Below are positions 19,457-28,416 of a DNA stretch of 64,000 bases, piece by piece. The DNA is from Kistimonas asteriae (GTDB taxonomy: Bacteria; Pseudomonadota; Gammaproteobacteria; Pseudomonadales; Endozoicomonadaceae), in NCBI RefSeq assembly GCF_018263925.1, contig NZ_JAEVHF010000005.1, positions 186,001 to 250,000 on the forward strand, in the 5' to 3' direction. The notes beneath the pieces were generated by a model that was not told the origin of the DNA, made no database searches, and saw only the letters and a list, made by a program, of their open reading frames with translations. The translations under genes were made by a program, and so were the position numbers. Numbering within the stretch: the stretch's first letter is position 1; every line of letters begins with the position of its first letter.

Positions 19457-21316
19457 ATGATCGATAAAACCTACCGAGGGACATGCATTGCCCTGCCCTT
19501 GCTGATGCTGTCCCCACTGAGCCAGGCCTTTCAGGTGGAGATGGACGGCCCGGGTTCCCTGAGTATCGACAGCAGTATTTCCTACGGCCTGCTCTGGCGA
19601 ATGGAAGACCAGAACCCGAGTAACGATGGGGTCAACAACAACGACGGCAACCGCAATTACGGTAAGGGGCTTGTCTCACAGGTATTGAGCCTGTCCACCG
19701 AGGTGAACTGGGATTTCGATAATTATGGCTTTTTCCTCCGGGGTGCAGCCCACAAGGACTTCGAAATGTCCGGGAACACGCACTTTGGCAAAGAGAGCTT
19801 CCATGACGACCAGCCCAGTGCCGCCAGTAACAGCGGCACAGAACCCAACAACCGGTTTACTGACGACGCGAAGGACTCAGTGGGTCAGGATGCCGAGATT
19901 CTTGATGCTTATGTCTATGGCTACACCGACATTGGCAACAGCACACTGAGCGGCAAACTGGGCCGACACGTCCTCTACTGGGGTGAAAGTCAGTTTTACC
20001 GGAATGGCATCGGGGATATTAACGCGGTTGATGCCGCCAAACTGAAACTGCCCGGTGTCGGGATAAAGGAAGCCCTGCTGCCATCCAATGCGCTCTCACT
20101 GAATCTTGGGGTCAATGAAAATCTCGACCTCGAAGGCTTCTATATGTTCGAGTACAGGGAGACCCGTCTGGCGCCGGTTGGCAGTTTCTATTCAACCGGC
20201 GATATGTTTGCGCCAGGAGGAAACGCGGCCTATAGAGGATTCAACAATCCGGTTTCTGATGCGGTGTTGAATGCCCACCAGTCGATGGTCGACGGTGGCC
20301 TTCTGACAGAAACTTTCTTCGATGCAAACTACCTCAAGGTGGCCAATATCACTGACCCGGAACTGGCGTCTGACAGCGGACAGTTCGGTGTTGGCATGCG
20401 TTACCGGATCCCGGAATTAAACGAAACCGAGTTCGGGTTTTATTATTCGAATTACCATTACAAGGCTCCGATCGTCAGTGCCCGTATTAACGACGCCTTC
20501 TTTCAGAATGTCGGCAACATCAGTGGCCCCGCAGGACTGGTCGCAGCCCTGACCGCCGCAGAACTCGGCGCCAATACGGAAGCCCATCGCAAGTATCTGG
20601 AAGATGTTGAAGTCATGGGCATCAGTTTCAACACACTGATTGGTGAAACGGTGGTTGCCGGTGAACTGGCCTTCCGCCCTGATATGCCGATCACTGTTGC
20701 CTCGTCTGACGATCTGATTGCTGACCTGCAGGCGCAAACCGCAGATATGGTAGCCGGTCAGGACATTATGCTGGGGGGGCAGAGCTTTAACCCTTCGCTG
20801 GGCGAAAGCATGGATAACTACACAGAAAGAGACGTTTACAACGCCACTCTCTCTGCCACCCATAACCTCGGTTACAGTATCTTCTCGGACCAACTTATTG
20901 CTATCGCTGAAATCGGTTATGAGCATATCAGCGGGGATCTTTCCTATGACGTCCATGACGGTTCAACACGCCGTTTTGTCAGCAAGGCTGGGTGTGCATC
21001 CACCAGTGACTGTGCTGAAGATGGCGAGATCACCCGCGATGCCTGGGGCTACAGCCTGGCTCTCAGCAGTACCTGGAACGGCGTGTTTACCGGTACCCAA
21101 CTCAAAGGGGTGATTCGCTACAAGCATGACGTCGATGGTAATTCCCACCGTTCCGGCAACTTTGTTGAAGGTACCCAGGCGCTGACCGTGGGTGTTGGAG
21201 CCACCATTTACGGTGACTGGAGCCTTGATGCCAAGTACACAGACTTCTTTGGCGGTACCAACAATAAATTACGCGACCGGGACAGCCTGTCAGTCACAGC
21301 GTCATATGCGTTTTAA
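19457..21316 (+). CDS. DUF1302 family outer-membrane barrel protein
   Basis: A 619-residue protein with a signal peptide (LPLLMLSPLSQA-FQVEMDG), many alternating beta strands and a C-terminal aromatic residue (VTASYAF), which together mark an outer-membrane beta-barrel. Segments such as GRHVLYWGESQFYRNGIGDINAV are characteristic of DUF1302. DUF1302 genes are commonly paired with DUF1329, as here, and are often found in loci for hydrophobic substrates such as steroids or hydrocarbons. The likely role is a channel or binding barrel for entry or exit of the substrate. A good ribosome site (AAGGAACCACG) precedes the ATG. Confidence 0.85.
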   Translation: MIDKTYRGTCIALPLLMLSPLSQAFQVEMDGPGSLSIDSSISYGLLWRMEDQNPSNDGVNNNDGNRNYGKGLVSQVLSLSTEVNWDFDNYGFFLRGAAHKDFEMSGNTHFGKESFHDDQPSAASNSGTEPNNRFTDDAKDSVGQDAEILDAYVYGYTDIGNSTLSGKLGRHVLYWGESQFYRNGIGDINAVDAAKLKLPGVGIKEALLPSNALSLNLGVNENLDLEGFYMFEYRETRLAPVGSFYSTGDMFAPGGNAAYRGFNNPVSDAVLNAHQSMVDGGLLTETFFDANYLKVANITDPELASDSGQFGVGMRYRIPELNETEFGFYYSNYHYKAPIVSARINDAFFQNVGNISGPAGLVAALTAAELGANTEAHRKYLEDVEVMGISFNTLIGETVVAGELAFRPDMPITVASSDDLIADLQAQTADMVAGQDIMLGGQSFNPSLGESMDNYTERDVYNATLSATHNLGYSIFSDQLIAIAEIGYEHISGDLSYDVHDGSTRRFVSKAGCASTSDCAEDGEITRDAWGYSLALSSTWNGVFTGTQLKGVIRYKHDVDGNSHRSGNFVEGTQALTVGVGATIYGDWSLDAKYTDFFGGTNNKLRDRDSLSVTASYAF

Positions 21317-21402
21317 CCTTTGATCCCCCTAAGAACAGAGGCTGGGAAGTGTGCAGACATTCAGGCGACTTCCCGGAAACAAGATAATAAATAAAACCAG
21401 AG

Positions 21403-22761
21403 ATGCAGGTTATGAATAAAAACATTATGCCCCTGGCGCTATCGCTCCTGCTGATTGCACCACTTGCAATGGCAGGACTGACGCCGGAACAGACTCAGCA
21501 ACTGGGAACCACACTCACGCCGGTCGGTGCTGAACAGGCTGCTAACGCAGCAAACACTATCCCTGCCTGGGAAAAACTGTCGGATAACGTGATTGAGCAG
21601 GGGCAGGATGGCACCCTCGAGCTGTATGCCGATGAGTCTCCCCTGTTCACAATCGAACAGGCCAATTACAAAGAGCATGCGGATAAACTGACCGCCGGAC
21701 AGATCAAACTGTTTGAAACCTATCCGACCTTCAAGATGCATATTTACCCCTCTCACCGTAATGCAACCTGGCCAGAGGTTGTGTACAACAATACCGTTAA
21801 GTATGCGCCGACAGCGACCCTGACCGAAGGCGGCAACGGTATTCAGGGAACCTACAACGCCATTCCTTTCCCGATCCCGCAAAACGGCCTGGAAGCGGTC
21901 TGGAATCATATTGTCCGTTTCCGTGGTATCTACGAGGATCGCCGCTACAGCAACATCATTACTTACAAGAATGGCAGTTCCACCATTACCGATGCAGAAA
22001 TCCAGAAACTGTATAACTTCAACCGACTGGATCAGACCGAAGAAGAACTCAACAACATCCTGCTTTACTTCAAAAGCACCAGTCTGGCACCGAAGAAAGC
22101 CGGACAAGCGACACTGGTTCACGAAACCATTAACCAGGTGGAACGTGCCCGGGATGCCTGGATTTATAACCCCGGATTCCGTCGGGTCCGCCGCAGCCCC
22201 AACCTGAGCTATGACGCACCGGTCAGCGGTGCTGATGGGTTGCGAACAGCCGATGAGACCGACATGTTTAACGGTGCTACTGATCGTTATGACTGGGATC
22301 TGAAAGGCAAGAAGGAGATCTACATTCCCTACAATAACGAAAAACTGGTTCGTGAAGAGGGCAACCCCAAAGACCTGGTCATGCCTGGCCACCTTAACCC
22401 CGACTATGCCCGTTATGAACTGCATCGCGTGTGGGTGGTCGAAGGTACCCTGAAAGAAGGCCAGCGCCACATTTATAACAAGCGTACGATGTATATCGAC
22501 GAAGACTCCTGGAGCATTGCCGCCGCCGATATGTACGACAAACGGAATGGCCTGTGGCGCGTAAGCATGTCCTATCTTCGTAACGCCTATGAGATACCGG
22601 CCGTGGTTTCAGCGACGGATGTCTTCCACGATCTTCAGGCACGCCGCTATATGGTTTATGGCCTGATTTATGGTCAGCCCAAACGTCCGACGTATGCCAG
22701 TAACTCACCCTCCAGAAATGCATTTACACCCAACTCACTGAAACAGCGAAGCGCCAGGTAA
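21403..22761 (+). CDS. DUF1329 family periplasmic protein
   Basis: A 452-residue protein with a signal peptide (LALSLLLIAPLAMAGL), then the DUF1329 hallmarks: LTPVGAEQAANAANTIPAW, GNGIQGTYNAIPFPIPQNGLEAVWNHI, AWIYNPGFRRVRRSPNLSYDAP and YELHRVWVVEGTLKEGQRHIYNKR. The fold is thought to resemble lipoprotein-handling LolA/LolB proteins, fitting a carrier of hydrophobic ligand between membranes. It has no lipobox cysteine. It follows the DUF1302 gene by 86 bases and is certainly its partner. An in-frame ATG at 21412 is an alternative start. Confidence 0.88.
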   Translation: MQVMNKNIMPLALSLLLIAPLAMAGLTPEQTQQLGTTLTPVGAEQAANAANTIPAWEKLSDNVIEQGQDGTLELYADESPLFTIEQANYKEHADKLTAGQIKLFETYPTFKMHIYPSHRNATWPEVVYNNTVKYAPTATLTEGGNGIQGTYNAIPFPIPQNGLEAVWNHIVRFRGIYEDRRYSNIITYKNGSSTITDAEIQKLYNFNRLDQTEEELNNILLYFKSTSLAPKKAGQATLVHETINQVERARDAWIYNPGFRRVRRSPNLSYDAPVSGADGLRTADETDMFNGATDRYDWDLKGKKEIYIPYNNEKLVREEGNPKDLVMPGHLNPDYARYELHRVWVVEGTLKEGQRHIYNKRTMYIDEDSWSIAAADMYDKRNGLWRVSMSYLRNAYEIPAVVSATDVFHDLQARRYMVYGLIYGQPKRPTYASNSPSRNAFTPNSLKQRSAR

Positions 22762-22775
22762 CACTGTGATAATGG

Positions 22776-22804
22776 TGTGGCTATGTCTCTTTGGCGTAGC
22801 CACA
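22776..22804 (+). terminator. Hairpin after the DUF1329 gene
   Basis: An 8-bp inverted repeat (TGTGGCTA / TAGCCACA) lies 15 bases after the DUF1329 stop codon. There is no U-tract, so it is more likely an attenuator or an mRNA-protecting stem than a full terminator. Confidence 0.35.
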
Positions 22805-22957
22805 TCAATCAACAGTGACCGTTCATCTCTGGATAGGGCCATTGGATTGTACGGTAAAGGCGCCTGGTTAACCGTTTGAAACAGCCAGACCGGGTACACC
22901 CCTCTGTCATGGCGATTGGCAAGTCAGAAGAGATTTAAACAACAGCGGGTATTCACA

Positions 22958-24547
22958 ATGACAAAAACAATGAGACGCTACCTGGCAGGTATGATGGTTT
23001 CTGTCACCTGCACAGCGGTACATGCCCAGGCTGAAGCGAGTGATCGTCTATCTCTGCCATTGAAACCTTCAGAACGGCCCAATATTGTTCTGATGCTGTC
23101 GGATAACCTGGGATATGGTGATCTGGGTTCTTACGGCGGCGGCGCGGTACGCGGTGCCCCCACCCCGTCTCTGGATGCACTGGCCAATGAAGGCACACGG
23201 TTCACCAATTTCAATGTGGAATCCGAATGCACACCATCCCGCTCTGCCCTGATGACCGGCCGCATGCCGATTCGTTCCGGAACCACGCGGGCGATTCCCG
23301 TTCCCGGACTGCCTGTAGGCCTTGCTCCCTGGGAGTATACAATCGCCGAAATGGCTTCAGACCAGGGTTATGACACCGCGATTTTCGGTAAATGGCATTT
23401 GGGTTATGTGGAAGAACGCCTGCCCACCAATCAGGGATTTGATGAATGGTGGGGATTCCCGTTCAGCACCGACATTGCCTCTTACCCCCAAGCCGTTGGT
23501 TTTGATCCCAAGCTATTCCCACCATCAACCTTCTTTGAAGGTAAAAAGGATGGCGAAATCAAGGCACTGGAAGCGTACAACATCAAGACACGTCCTTTTG
23601 TTGATGAAACCATCGCACAAAAATCGGTTGCTTATATAAAAGACAAAGCAAAAGATGACAAGCCGTTCTTCCTCTATATTCCATGGTCGCTGGTGCATCA
23701 TCCCTCCATTGCCCATCCGGACTTTCAAGGAAAATCTGGCGCCGGCAAATTTGGCGATGCCATGATGGAACATGATTACCGGATACAACAGGTGCTGGAT
23801 GCCATTAAAGAGGCTGGTATAGAAGACAATACACTAGTGATTTACGCCAGTGACAATGGCCCGGACCGTGCAGAGTATCCCTACATTGGCGGCACCGGCC
23901 CCTACCGTGGCTACCTGGGCACGGTTCACGAAGGCTCCATTCGTACCCCGCTGATCATGCGCTGGCCCGATATGATACCCAATGGCCGGGTTACCAACGA
24001 AATCGTCAGCATCAACGACATCTTCCCGACCATTGCCAATATCATTGGCGGGGAAGTGCCTGATGACCGAACTATTGACGGCATTGATCAGACCAATTTC
24101 TTCCTTGGACAACAGGAGAATTCCAACCGGGAGAGCGTCCTGTTTTTCGCTGGCGACCAGATGATGGCGGTGAAATGGCGACAGTTCAAAATTTACCTCT
24201 ATGGTGAAAAGGCAGAATTTGAACGGATACCTCACCAGACCGGTGCTCTATGGGCACCCCAAGCCTATAACCTCGAGCTAGACCCGGGTGAACGGCACGA
24301 TATCGGCCTGCAAAACCTGTGGCTGCTGGCTGCAGCACTGCCCCCAATGTTTGAGTATGCCTACAGTGTTGAAGAGCATGGCTTGCTATTACCCGGCGGA
24401 GATGAACCGGAAATTTTCAACACACAGTTGCCTTTCTATACCCCCGAAGCAATGGAACTCGCGTTAAGTTCCATCAAGAAGGATTACATCAAGAAAATGA
24501 TCGAAGAAAAACTGGCTGAATTTAAACAGGCTATATCAGGCGACTAA
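22958..24547 (+). CDS. Secreted arylsulfatase-type sulfatase
   Basis: A 529-residue type I sulfatase. The ATG at 22958 gives a signal peptide (RYLAGMMVSVTCTAVHAQA); the longer frame begins with TTG and lacks one. Metal and active-site motifs are present: PNIVLMLSDNLGYGDLG, the CTPSR sulfatase signature with Cys91 to be converted to formylglycine, GKWHLG and YASDNGP. It should hydrolyse sulfate esters in the periplasm after export. No formylglycine-generating enzyme is in the window, so maturation must come from elsewhere. It is the last gene of the DUF3604-DUF1302-DUF1329 set, implying that the substrate may be sulfated. Confidence 0.88.
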   Translation: MTKTMRRYLAGMMVSVTCTAVHAQAEASDRLSLPLKPSERPNIVLMLSDNLGYGDLGSYGGGAVRGAPTPSLDALANEGTRFTNFNVESECTPSRSALMTGRMPIRSGTTRAIPVPGLPVGLAPWEYTIAEMASDQGYDTAIFGKWHLGYVEERLPTNQGFDEWWGFPFSTDIASYPQAVGFDPKLFPPSTFFEGKKDGEIKALEAYNIKTRPFVDETIAQKSVAYIKDKAKDDKPFFLYIPWSLVHHPSIAHPDFQGKSGAGKFGDAMMEHDYRIQQVLDAIKEAGIEDNTLVIYASDNGPDRAEYPYIGGTGPYRGYLGTVHEGSIRTPLIMRWPDMIPNGRVTNEIVSINDIFPTIANIIGGEVPDDRTIDGIDQTNFFLGQQENSNRESVLFFAGDQMMAVKWRQFKIYLYGEKAEFERIPHQTGALWAPQAYNLELDPGERHDIGLQNLWLLAAALPPMFEYAYSVEEHGLLLPGGDEPEIFNTQLPFYTPEAMELALSSIKKDYIKKMIEEKLAEFKQAISGD

Positions 24548-24567
24548 CGAAATCTCATTTGATTAAA

Positions 24568-24595
24568 CTGCCCCCAGAATTCATGTTGGGGGTAG
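24568..24595 (+). terminator. GC-rich hairpin after the sulfatase gene
   Basis: A CCCCCA / TGGGGG stem at 24571-24592, with flanking bases partly pairing, occurs 20 bases after the sulfatase stop codon. The trailing tract is only moderately U-rich (TAGTTCTAACTTT). Confidence 0.5.
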
Positions 24596-24723
24596 TTCTA
24601 ACTTTCATTTCACCATCAATACGTTTGATCAAATCTCAATATTGGATATTTAATCCATAACTATTACGTCAGGAAAAACGCTATCATTCTGTAGTGACCA
24701 TACAGCGTCATATCACAATTCAG

Positions 24724-25734
24724 ATGTCTAATATCCCACAGGCAACATCTTTTAACTCGTGGGGTATATTCATGGAAGCAAGAAGGGCATCCGGAAACGA
24801 ACAAGTACACTATGTCGTCGCACCAGCGGATAATCCACCACATGCTGTGACATCGGGTTCTCATACTGTTACTGTGGCTGTCCATTCTTTGGCTGATCAC
24901 ACATCCAACTTAATAACCCGATCAGTTTCTGATGGTGAGCTGACCAAAAGGCCTGAATTACGTGCTATAAGCCATGTTTCTACACCAACAGCACCCCTTT
25001 CAAATAAAAGTAAAAGTTTTCCGTTCTTTCCGGAGCAGGAAACACACGAGGCAGGAAAAAGCATTATTGCCTCTACTGCGATTACCCCATTATCATCAAC
25101 CATCAGACCAGCCACTTATGAATCAATGATATTTATACTACGCGGTCAACCACCACATATTGGCCATATGCATGCCATAAGAGCAATGTGTAAAAAAACG
25201 CATCACGTCATTATTGTTTTAGGATCGATCAATGAAAAAAGAACTCAAAAAAACCCATTCTCATTCGATGAGCGTAAAACAATGATGACGCAGTCTACTG
25301 ACAAGTTAAAAAATGAGCACCCTCATACAACATTCAGCATCATTGGTATAGAAGATTATGATGATGATGAGAAATGGCGTCAGGCATTGATATCTAAAGT
25401 TAATTCAACACATCCGGATCACGATAAACAGGTACCGCCATCAACCACACAAAAACAAGCTATTACAGGATATAAAAAAGATGCCTCAAGTTATTATTTA
25501 AATATTTTCCCAGAGTGGGAACCAGAACTAGTCGATTGCGTTCAGCATAACAACCAAACCATCAATGCAACCGATATAAGAAAATTATTGTTTCGTAAGT
25601 TCATATTCCATCATGTATTCAATGAAACAGAACAACAAAGCCTCTGCCAGCTATTACCTGATGTTGTCTTTCACTGGATTGAGCAAAACTCGCAGGCAAT
25701 CGCCAACTGTATATTAAGCTCCGAGAGTGTTTAA
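24724..25734 (+). CDS. NMN-adenylyltransferase-like (cytidylyltransferase-fold) protein
   Basis: The C-terminal 210 residues begin with MIFILRGQPPHIGHMHAIR, an HxGH nucleotidyltransferase motif like that of NadM-type NMN adenylyltransferases, followed by IIVLGSINEKRTQKNPFSFDERKTMM, which fits the same family. The reaction would be transfer of AMP from ATP to NMN. The N-terminal 130 residues are rich in Ser, Thr and His and match nothing I know. The gene is clearly A+T-richer than its neighbours, which suggests recent acquisition. The start is uncertain: GTG 24694, ATG 24724 or ATG 24772, the last with GGGGT upstream. It is alone in its strand unit. Confidence 0.6.
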   Translation: MSNIPQATSFNSWGIFMEARRASGNEQVHYVVAPADNPPHAVTSGSHTVTVAVHSLADHTSNLITRSVSDGELTKRPELRAISHVSTPTAPLSNKSKSFPFFPEQETHEAGKSIIASTAITPLSSTIRPATYESMIFILRGQPPHIGHMHAIRAMCKKTHHVIIVLGSINEKRTQKNPFSFDERKTMMTQSTDKLKNEHPHTTFSIIGIEDYDDDEKWRQALISKVNSTHPDHDKQVPPSTTQKQAITGYKKDASSYYLNIFPEWEPELVDCVQHNNQTINATDIRKLLFRKFIFHHVFNETEQQSLCQLLPDVVFHWIEQNSQAIANCILSSESV

Positions 25735-25746
25735 TCGGAGCTTAAT
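25713..25746. terminator. Inverted repeat overlapping the stop codon between convergent genes
   Basis: A perfect 12-bp inverted repeat (ATTAAGCTCCGA / TCGGAGCTTAAT) with a 10-base loop spans the end of the nucleotidyltransferase-like gene and the tail of pfkA. It could act as a bidirectional terminator, although the U-tracts are short. Confidence 0.5.
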
Positions 25747-25752
25747 GCCACA

Positions 25753-26736
25753 TCAGATAGACACGATATCAGCGACCTCCAACAACGCCTTATCGATCGC
25801 ATTATGCTTGCTGATCGCTTCAGCAAACGGAGTCAAAGCAACCGCATTGTTGCGCACGCCCACCATGACACTACTGCTTCCTTCCAGCAGTGTTTTTACC
25901 GCTGCAACACCCAGTCGGCTTGCCAGTACCCGGTCAAAACACGACGGACGGCCACCACGTTGGATATGGCCCAGCACGGTCACCCTCGCTTCATAATCCG
26001 GCAGTCGAGCTTCCAGAGTTTTCGCGAGTTCGAATGCTCCACCGCCCTTTCCGCCTTCCGCCACCAGAACGATACTGGAGGTTTTACCGGCACGGTCACT
26101 GCGCTCCAGCGATTTAATCAGGTGATCAATGCCACGGTCAGCCTCAGGAATCAGGATTTCTTCCGCACCACAACCGATGCCGGAATTCAGTGCGATAAAG
26201 CCAGCATCACGCCCCATGACTTCAATAAAAAACAACCGGTTGTGGGATGTGGCCGTATCACGAATCTTGTCCACCGCCTCGACCACGGTATTCAGCGCCG
26301 TGTCGTAACCGATAGTGTAATCTGTACCGAAGATATCATTATCAATTGTGCCAGGAACACCAACGACAGGTATGCCGAATTCCTTCTCAAAGAGCGTTGC
26401 TCCCGTAAAGGAACCATCACCACCAATCACCACCAGCGCATCCAGATCGGCGCTGCGGAAATTCTCAAACGCCGTCTGTCGTCCTTCCGGCGTCCGGAAT
26501 GCCTGAGAACGGGCAGATTTGAGCAACGTCCCGCCCTGGTTGACGATATTCGCCACCGAACGGGCATTCATGGGTTCAATCTGGCCGTCAATCAGCCCCT
26601 TGTAACCCTCGCGAATACCGTAAGGCTTGATGCCATGATGGACACAGGCCCTGACTACAGCCCGGATAGCGGCATTCATCCCCGGTGCATCACCACCGGA
26701 TGTCAGTACGCCTAACCTGCGAATCTCTCTGGTCAT
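25753..26736 (-). CDS. pfkA: ATP-dependent 6-phosphofructokinase
   Basis: A 327-residue enzyme that phosphorylates fructose 6-phosphate to fructose 1,6-bisphosphate in the cytoplasm. Motifs are intact: LTSGGDAPGMNAAIR, GGDGSF at 105-110, PGTIDND with catalytic Asp132, and MGRDAGFIA. Gly in GGDGS and Gly in PGTIDND indicate ATP rather than pyrophosphate as phosphoryl donor. It starts 39 bases after the end of pyk on the same strand, so the two are probably one transcript, joining the two irreversible steps of glycolysis. Length is normal for the bacterial family. Confidence 0.95.
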   Translation of the reverse strand: MTREIRRLGVLTSGGDAPGMNAAIRAVVRACVHHGIKPYGIREGYKGLIDGQIEPMNARSVANIVNQGGTLLKSARSQAFRTPEGRQTAFENFRSADLDALVVIGGDGSFTGATLFEKEFGIPVVGVPGTIDNDIFGTDYTIGYDTALNTVVEAVDKIRDTATSHNRLFFIEVMGRDAGFIALNSGIGCGAEEILIPEADRGIDHLIKSLERSDRAGKTSSIVLVAEGGKGGGAFELAKTLEARLPDYEARVTVLGHIQRGGRPSCFDRVLASRLGVAAVKTLLEGSSSVMVGVRNNAVALTPFAEAISKHNAIDKALLEVADIVSI

Positions 26737-26775
26737 GTTGTAACACCCTGTTAAACGTTCATCACCGGAATGGAT

Positions 26776-28203
26776 TTAAACCGTAATAATTTTCACCGTA
26801 TTGGTAGACCCACTGCTTTCACCCCGGGTCAGGATAACCCTGTCGCCTTGTTCAACATGCCCGCCCTTGACCAGTTCTTCAATGGCGCGGGACTCAACTT
26901 CCGGGTTATCACTGCGCATGGAGAACGGCAAACAGTGTACGCCTCGGTACAGCGCCAGACGACGACGAGTTTCTTCCAGGCGACTGAGCGCAAAAATCGG
27001 CAAGCCTGAGTTAATACGGGACATCCACAGAGCGGTACTGCCACTACGGGTCAGACAGACAATCGCACGCACACCTTCCATGTGATTGGCCGCGTACATT
27101 GCCGCCATGGCAATCGCCTCATCATTTTCCTGAAAGGAAAACTCCATCCGATGCTGCGATACAGTCGCTGCCGGTTGCTTCTCTGCACCACAACAGATAC
27201 GGGACATCGCTTCTACGACACCATGCGGACATTTACCCGTCGCTGTTTCAGCAGAGAGCATCACCGCATCCGTGCCATCCAGTACCGCATTAGCCACATC
27301 AAAGACTTCAGCACGGGTTGGCAGGGAGTGTAGGATCATCGACTCCATCATCTGGGTGGCAGTAATCACCGGCCGGTTCAAAAGCCGGGCCGTGGCAATC
27401 ATGTTTTTCTGTACACCAACCAGTTCAGCGTCACCGATTTCAACCCCCAGATCCCCACGGGCAACCATGACCGCATCAGAAGCACGAATAACCTCTTCCA
27501 ATCGCTCCTGGCTTCGAACCACTTCAGCCCGCTCAATCTTTGAGAGGATTGCAGCATTGCCACCGGCCGCCTCCATCAGACGACGCGCCTCTTCCAGATC
27601 CTGACCATGACGCACAAAGGATACGGCGAGGTAATCCACACCAATATCGGCCGCCACCTGGATATCATGCTTATCCTTGTCAGTCAGGGCCGGTGCCGAG
27701 AGACCGCCACCCTGGAGGTTAATGCCTTTGTTATTCGACAGTACCCCACCGTTAATAACGCGGCAGTGAATTTTCATACCGTCAATATCAGTGACTTCCA
27801 GACTGACGCGGCCGTCATCCAGCAGCAGAACATCACCCACCTTGCAGTCATTGGGCAGCTGCTTATAGGCAATACCCACGGCTTCACTGTTGCCCTGATC
27901 TGTCGCCAGGTCACCATCCAGCGTAAAGCGATCACCGTCTACCAAGGTCACCTGTCCGTCACGAAAACGGGCAATCCGGATTTTGGGGCCCTGCAAATCA
28001 CCCAGAATCGCCACCGTACGTCCCAGTCTTGCCGCAATGGACCGCACCCGCTCAGCGCGCAACCGGTGTTCTTCCGGCTCCCCATGTGAGAAATTCAGCC
28101 GCACCACATCCACACCGGCAGCAATCAGTTTCTCCAGTGCATCTTCACTTTGAGTCGCGGGTCCCAGGGTGGCAACAATCTTGGTTCGTCTCAGCATATT
28201 CAT
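26776..28203 (-). CDS. pyk: Pyruvate kinase
   Basis: A 475-residue enzyme converting phosphoenolpyruvate and ADP to pyruvate and ATP. The N-terminus [13 protein letters not shown], the [13 protein letters not shown] block, [11 protein letters not shown], the ATQMMESM segment and the [13 protein letters not shown] signature are all present. The ATG at 28203 (or 28197) fits the family N-terminus; the open frame to 28278 adds unlikely residues. It is separated from gap by two hairpins and followed closely by pfkA. The size and N-terminus resemble PykA-type enzymes, though A or F type cannot be settled by eye. Confidence 0.95.
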   Translation of the reverse strand: MNMLRRTKIVATLGPATQSEDALEKLIAAGVDVVRLNFSHGEPEEHRLRAERVRSIAARLGRTVAILGDLQGPKIRIARFRDGQVTLVDGDRFTLDGDLATDQGNSEAVGIAYKQLPNDCKVGDVLLLDDGRVSLEVTDIDGMKIHCRVINGGVLSNNKGINLQGGGLSAPALTDKDKHDIQVAADIGVDYLAVSFVRHGQDLEEARRLMEAAGGNAAILSKIERAEVVRSQERLEEVIRASDAVMVARGDLGVEIGDAELVGVQKNMIATARLLNRPVITATQMMESMILHSLPTRAEVFDVANAVLDGTDAVMLSAETATGKCPHGVVEAMSRICCGAEKQPAATVSQHRMEFSFQENDEAIAMAAMYAANHMEGVRAIVCLTRSGSTALWMSRINSGLPIFALSRLEETRRRLALYRGVHCLPFSMRSDNPEVESRAIEELVKGGHVEQGDRVILTRGESSGSTNTVKIITV

Positions 28204-28317
28204 TTCTGGCCGGAAAGTTAGCAGGGCTATGCAGGCAGAATAGGGCAGGAAAACCATTGTCGTTAGTCTGACGAACAAGATTCTTCACTACTCAAAACAA
28301 CCTGCGGCATAAACAGA

Positions 28318-28396
28318 CGGCTTTTCGCCACCTGTAGTGAGGAAAAGCCGCCTATTTATGACTCATAAAACGAGAGACCGTTCAATGAACGGCCTC
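28318..28396 (-). terminator. Two hairpins between gap and pyk
   Basis: Downstream of gap on the minus strand are two stems: GAGGCCGTTCA pairing with TGAACGGTCTC (28374-28396, one mismatch), followed by CGTTTTATG, and a 9-bp stem CGGCTTTTC / GAAAAGCCG (28318-28350). The first also has a T-run on its plus-strand side. Together they probably separate gap and pyk transcription. Confidence 0.6.
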
Positions 28397-28416
28397 TTTT
28401 TTCTATTGGGCAACCA

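Noticed and set aside
21439-22470. 343-codon open frame antisense to the DUF1329 gene
   Set aside because: It lies inside a confident gene with a signal peptide and family motifs on the plus strand.
24571-24592. Transposon end or attachment site flanking the A+T-rich gene
   Set aside because: It is a single hairpin with no matching copy at the other side (25713-25746 is unrelated) and no integrase or transposase.
25804-26715. 303-codon open frame antisense to pfkA
   Set aside because: It is fully covered by the well-supported pfkA gene and has no domain-like pattern.
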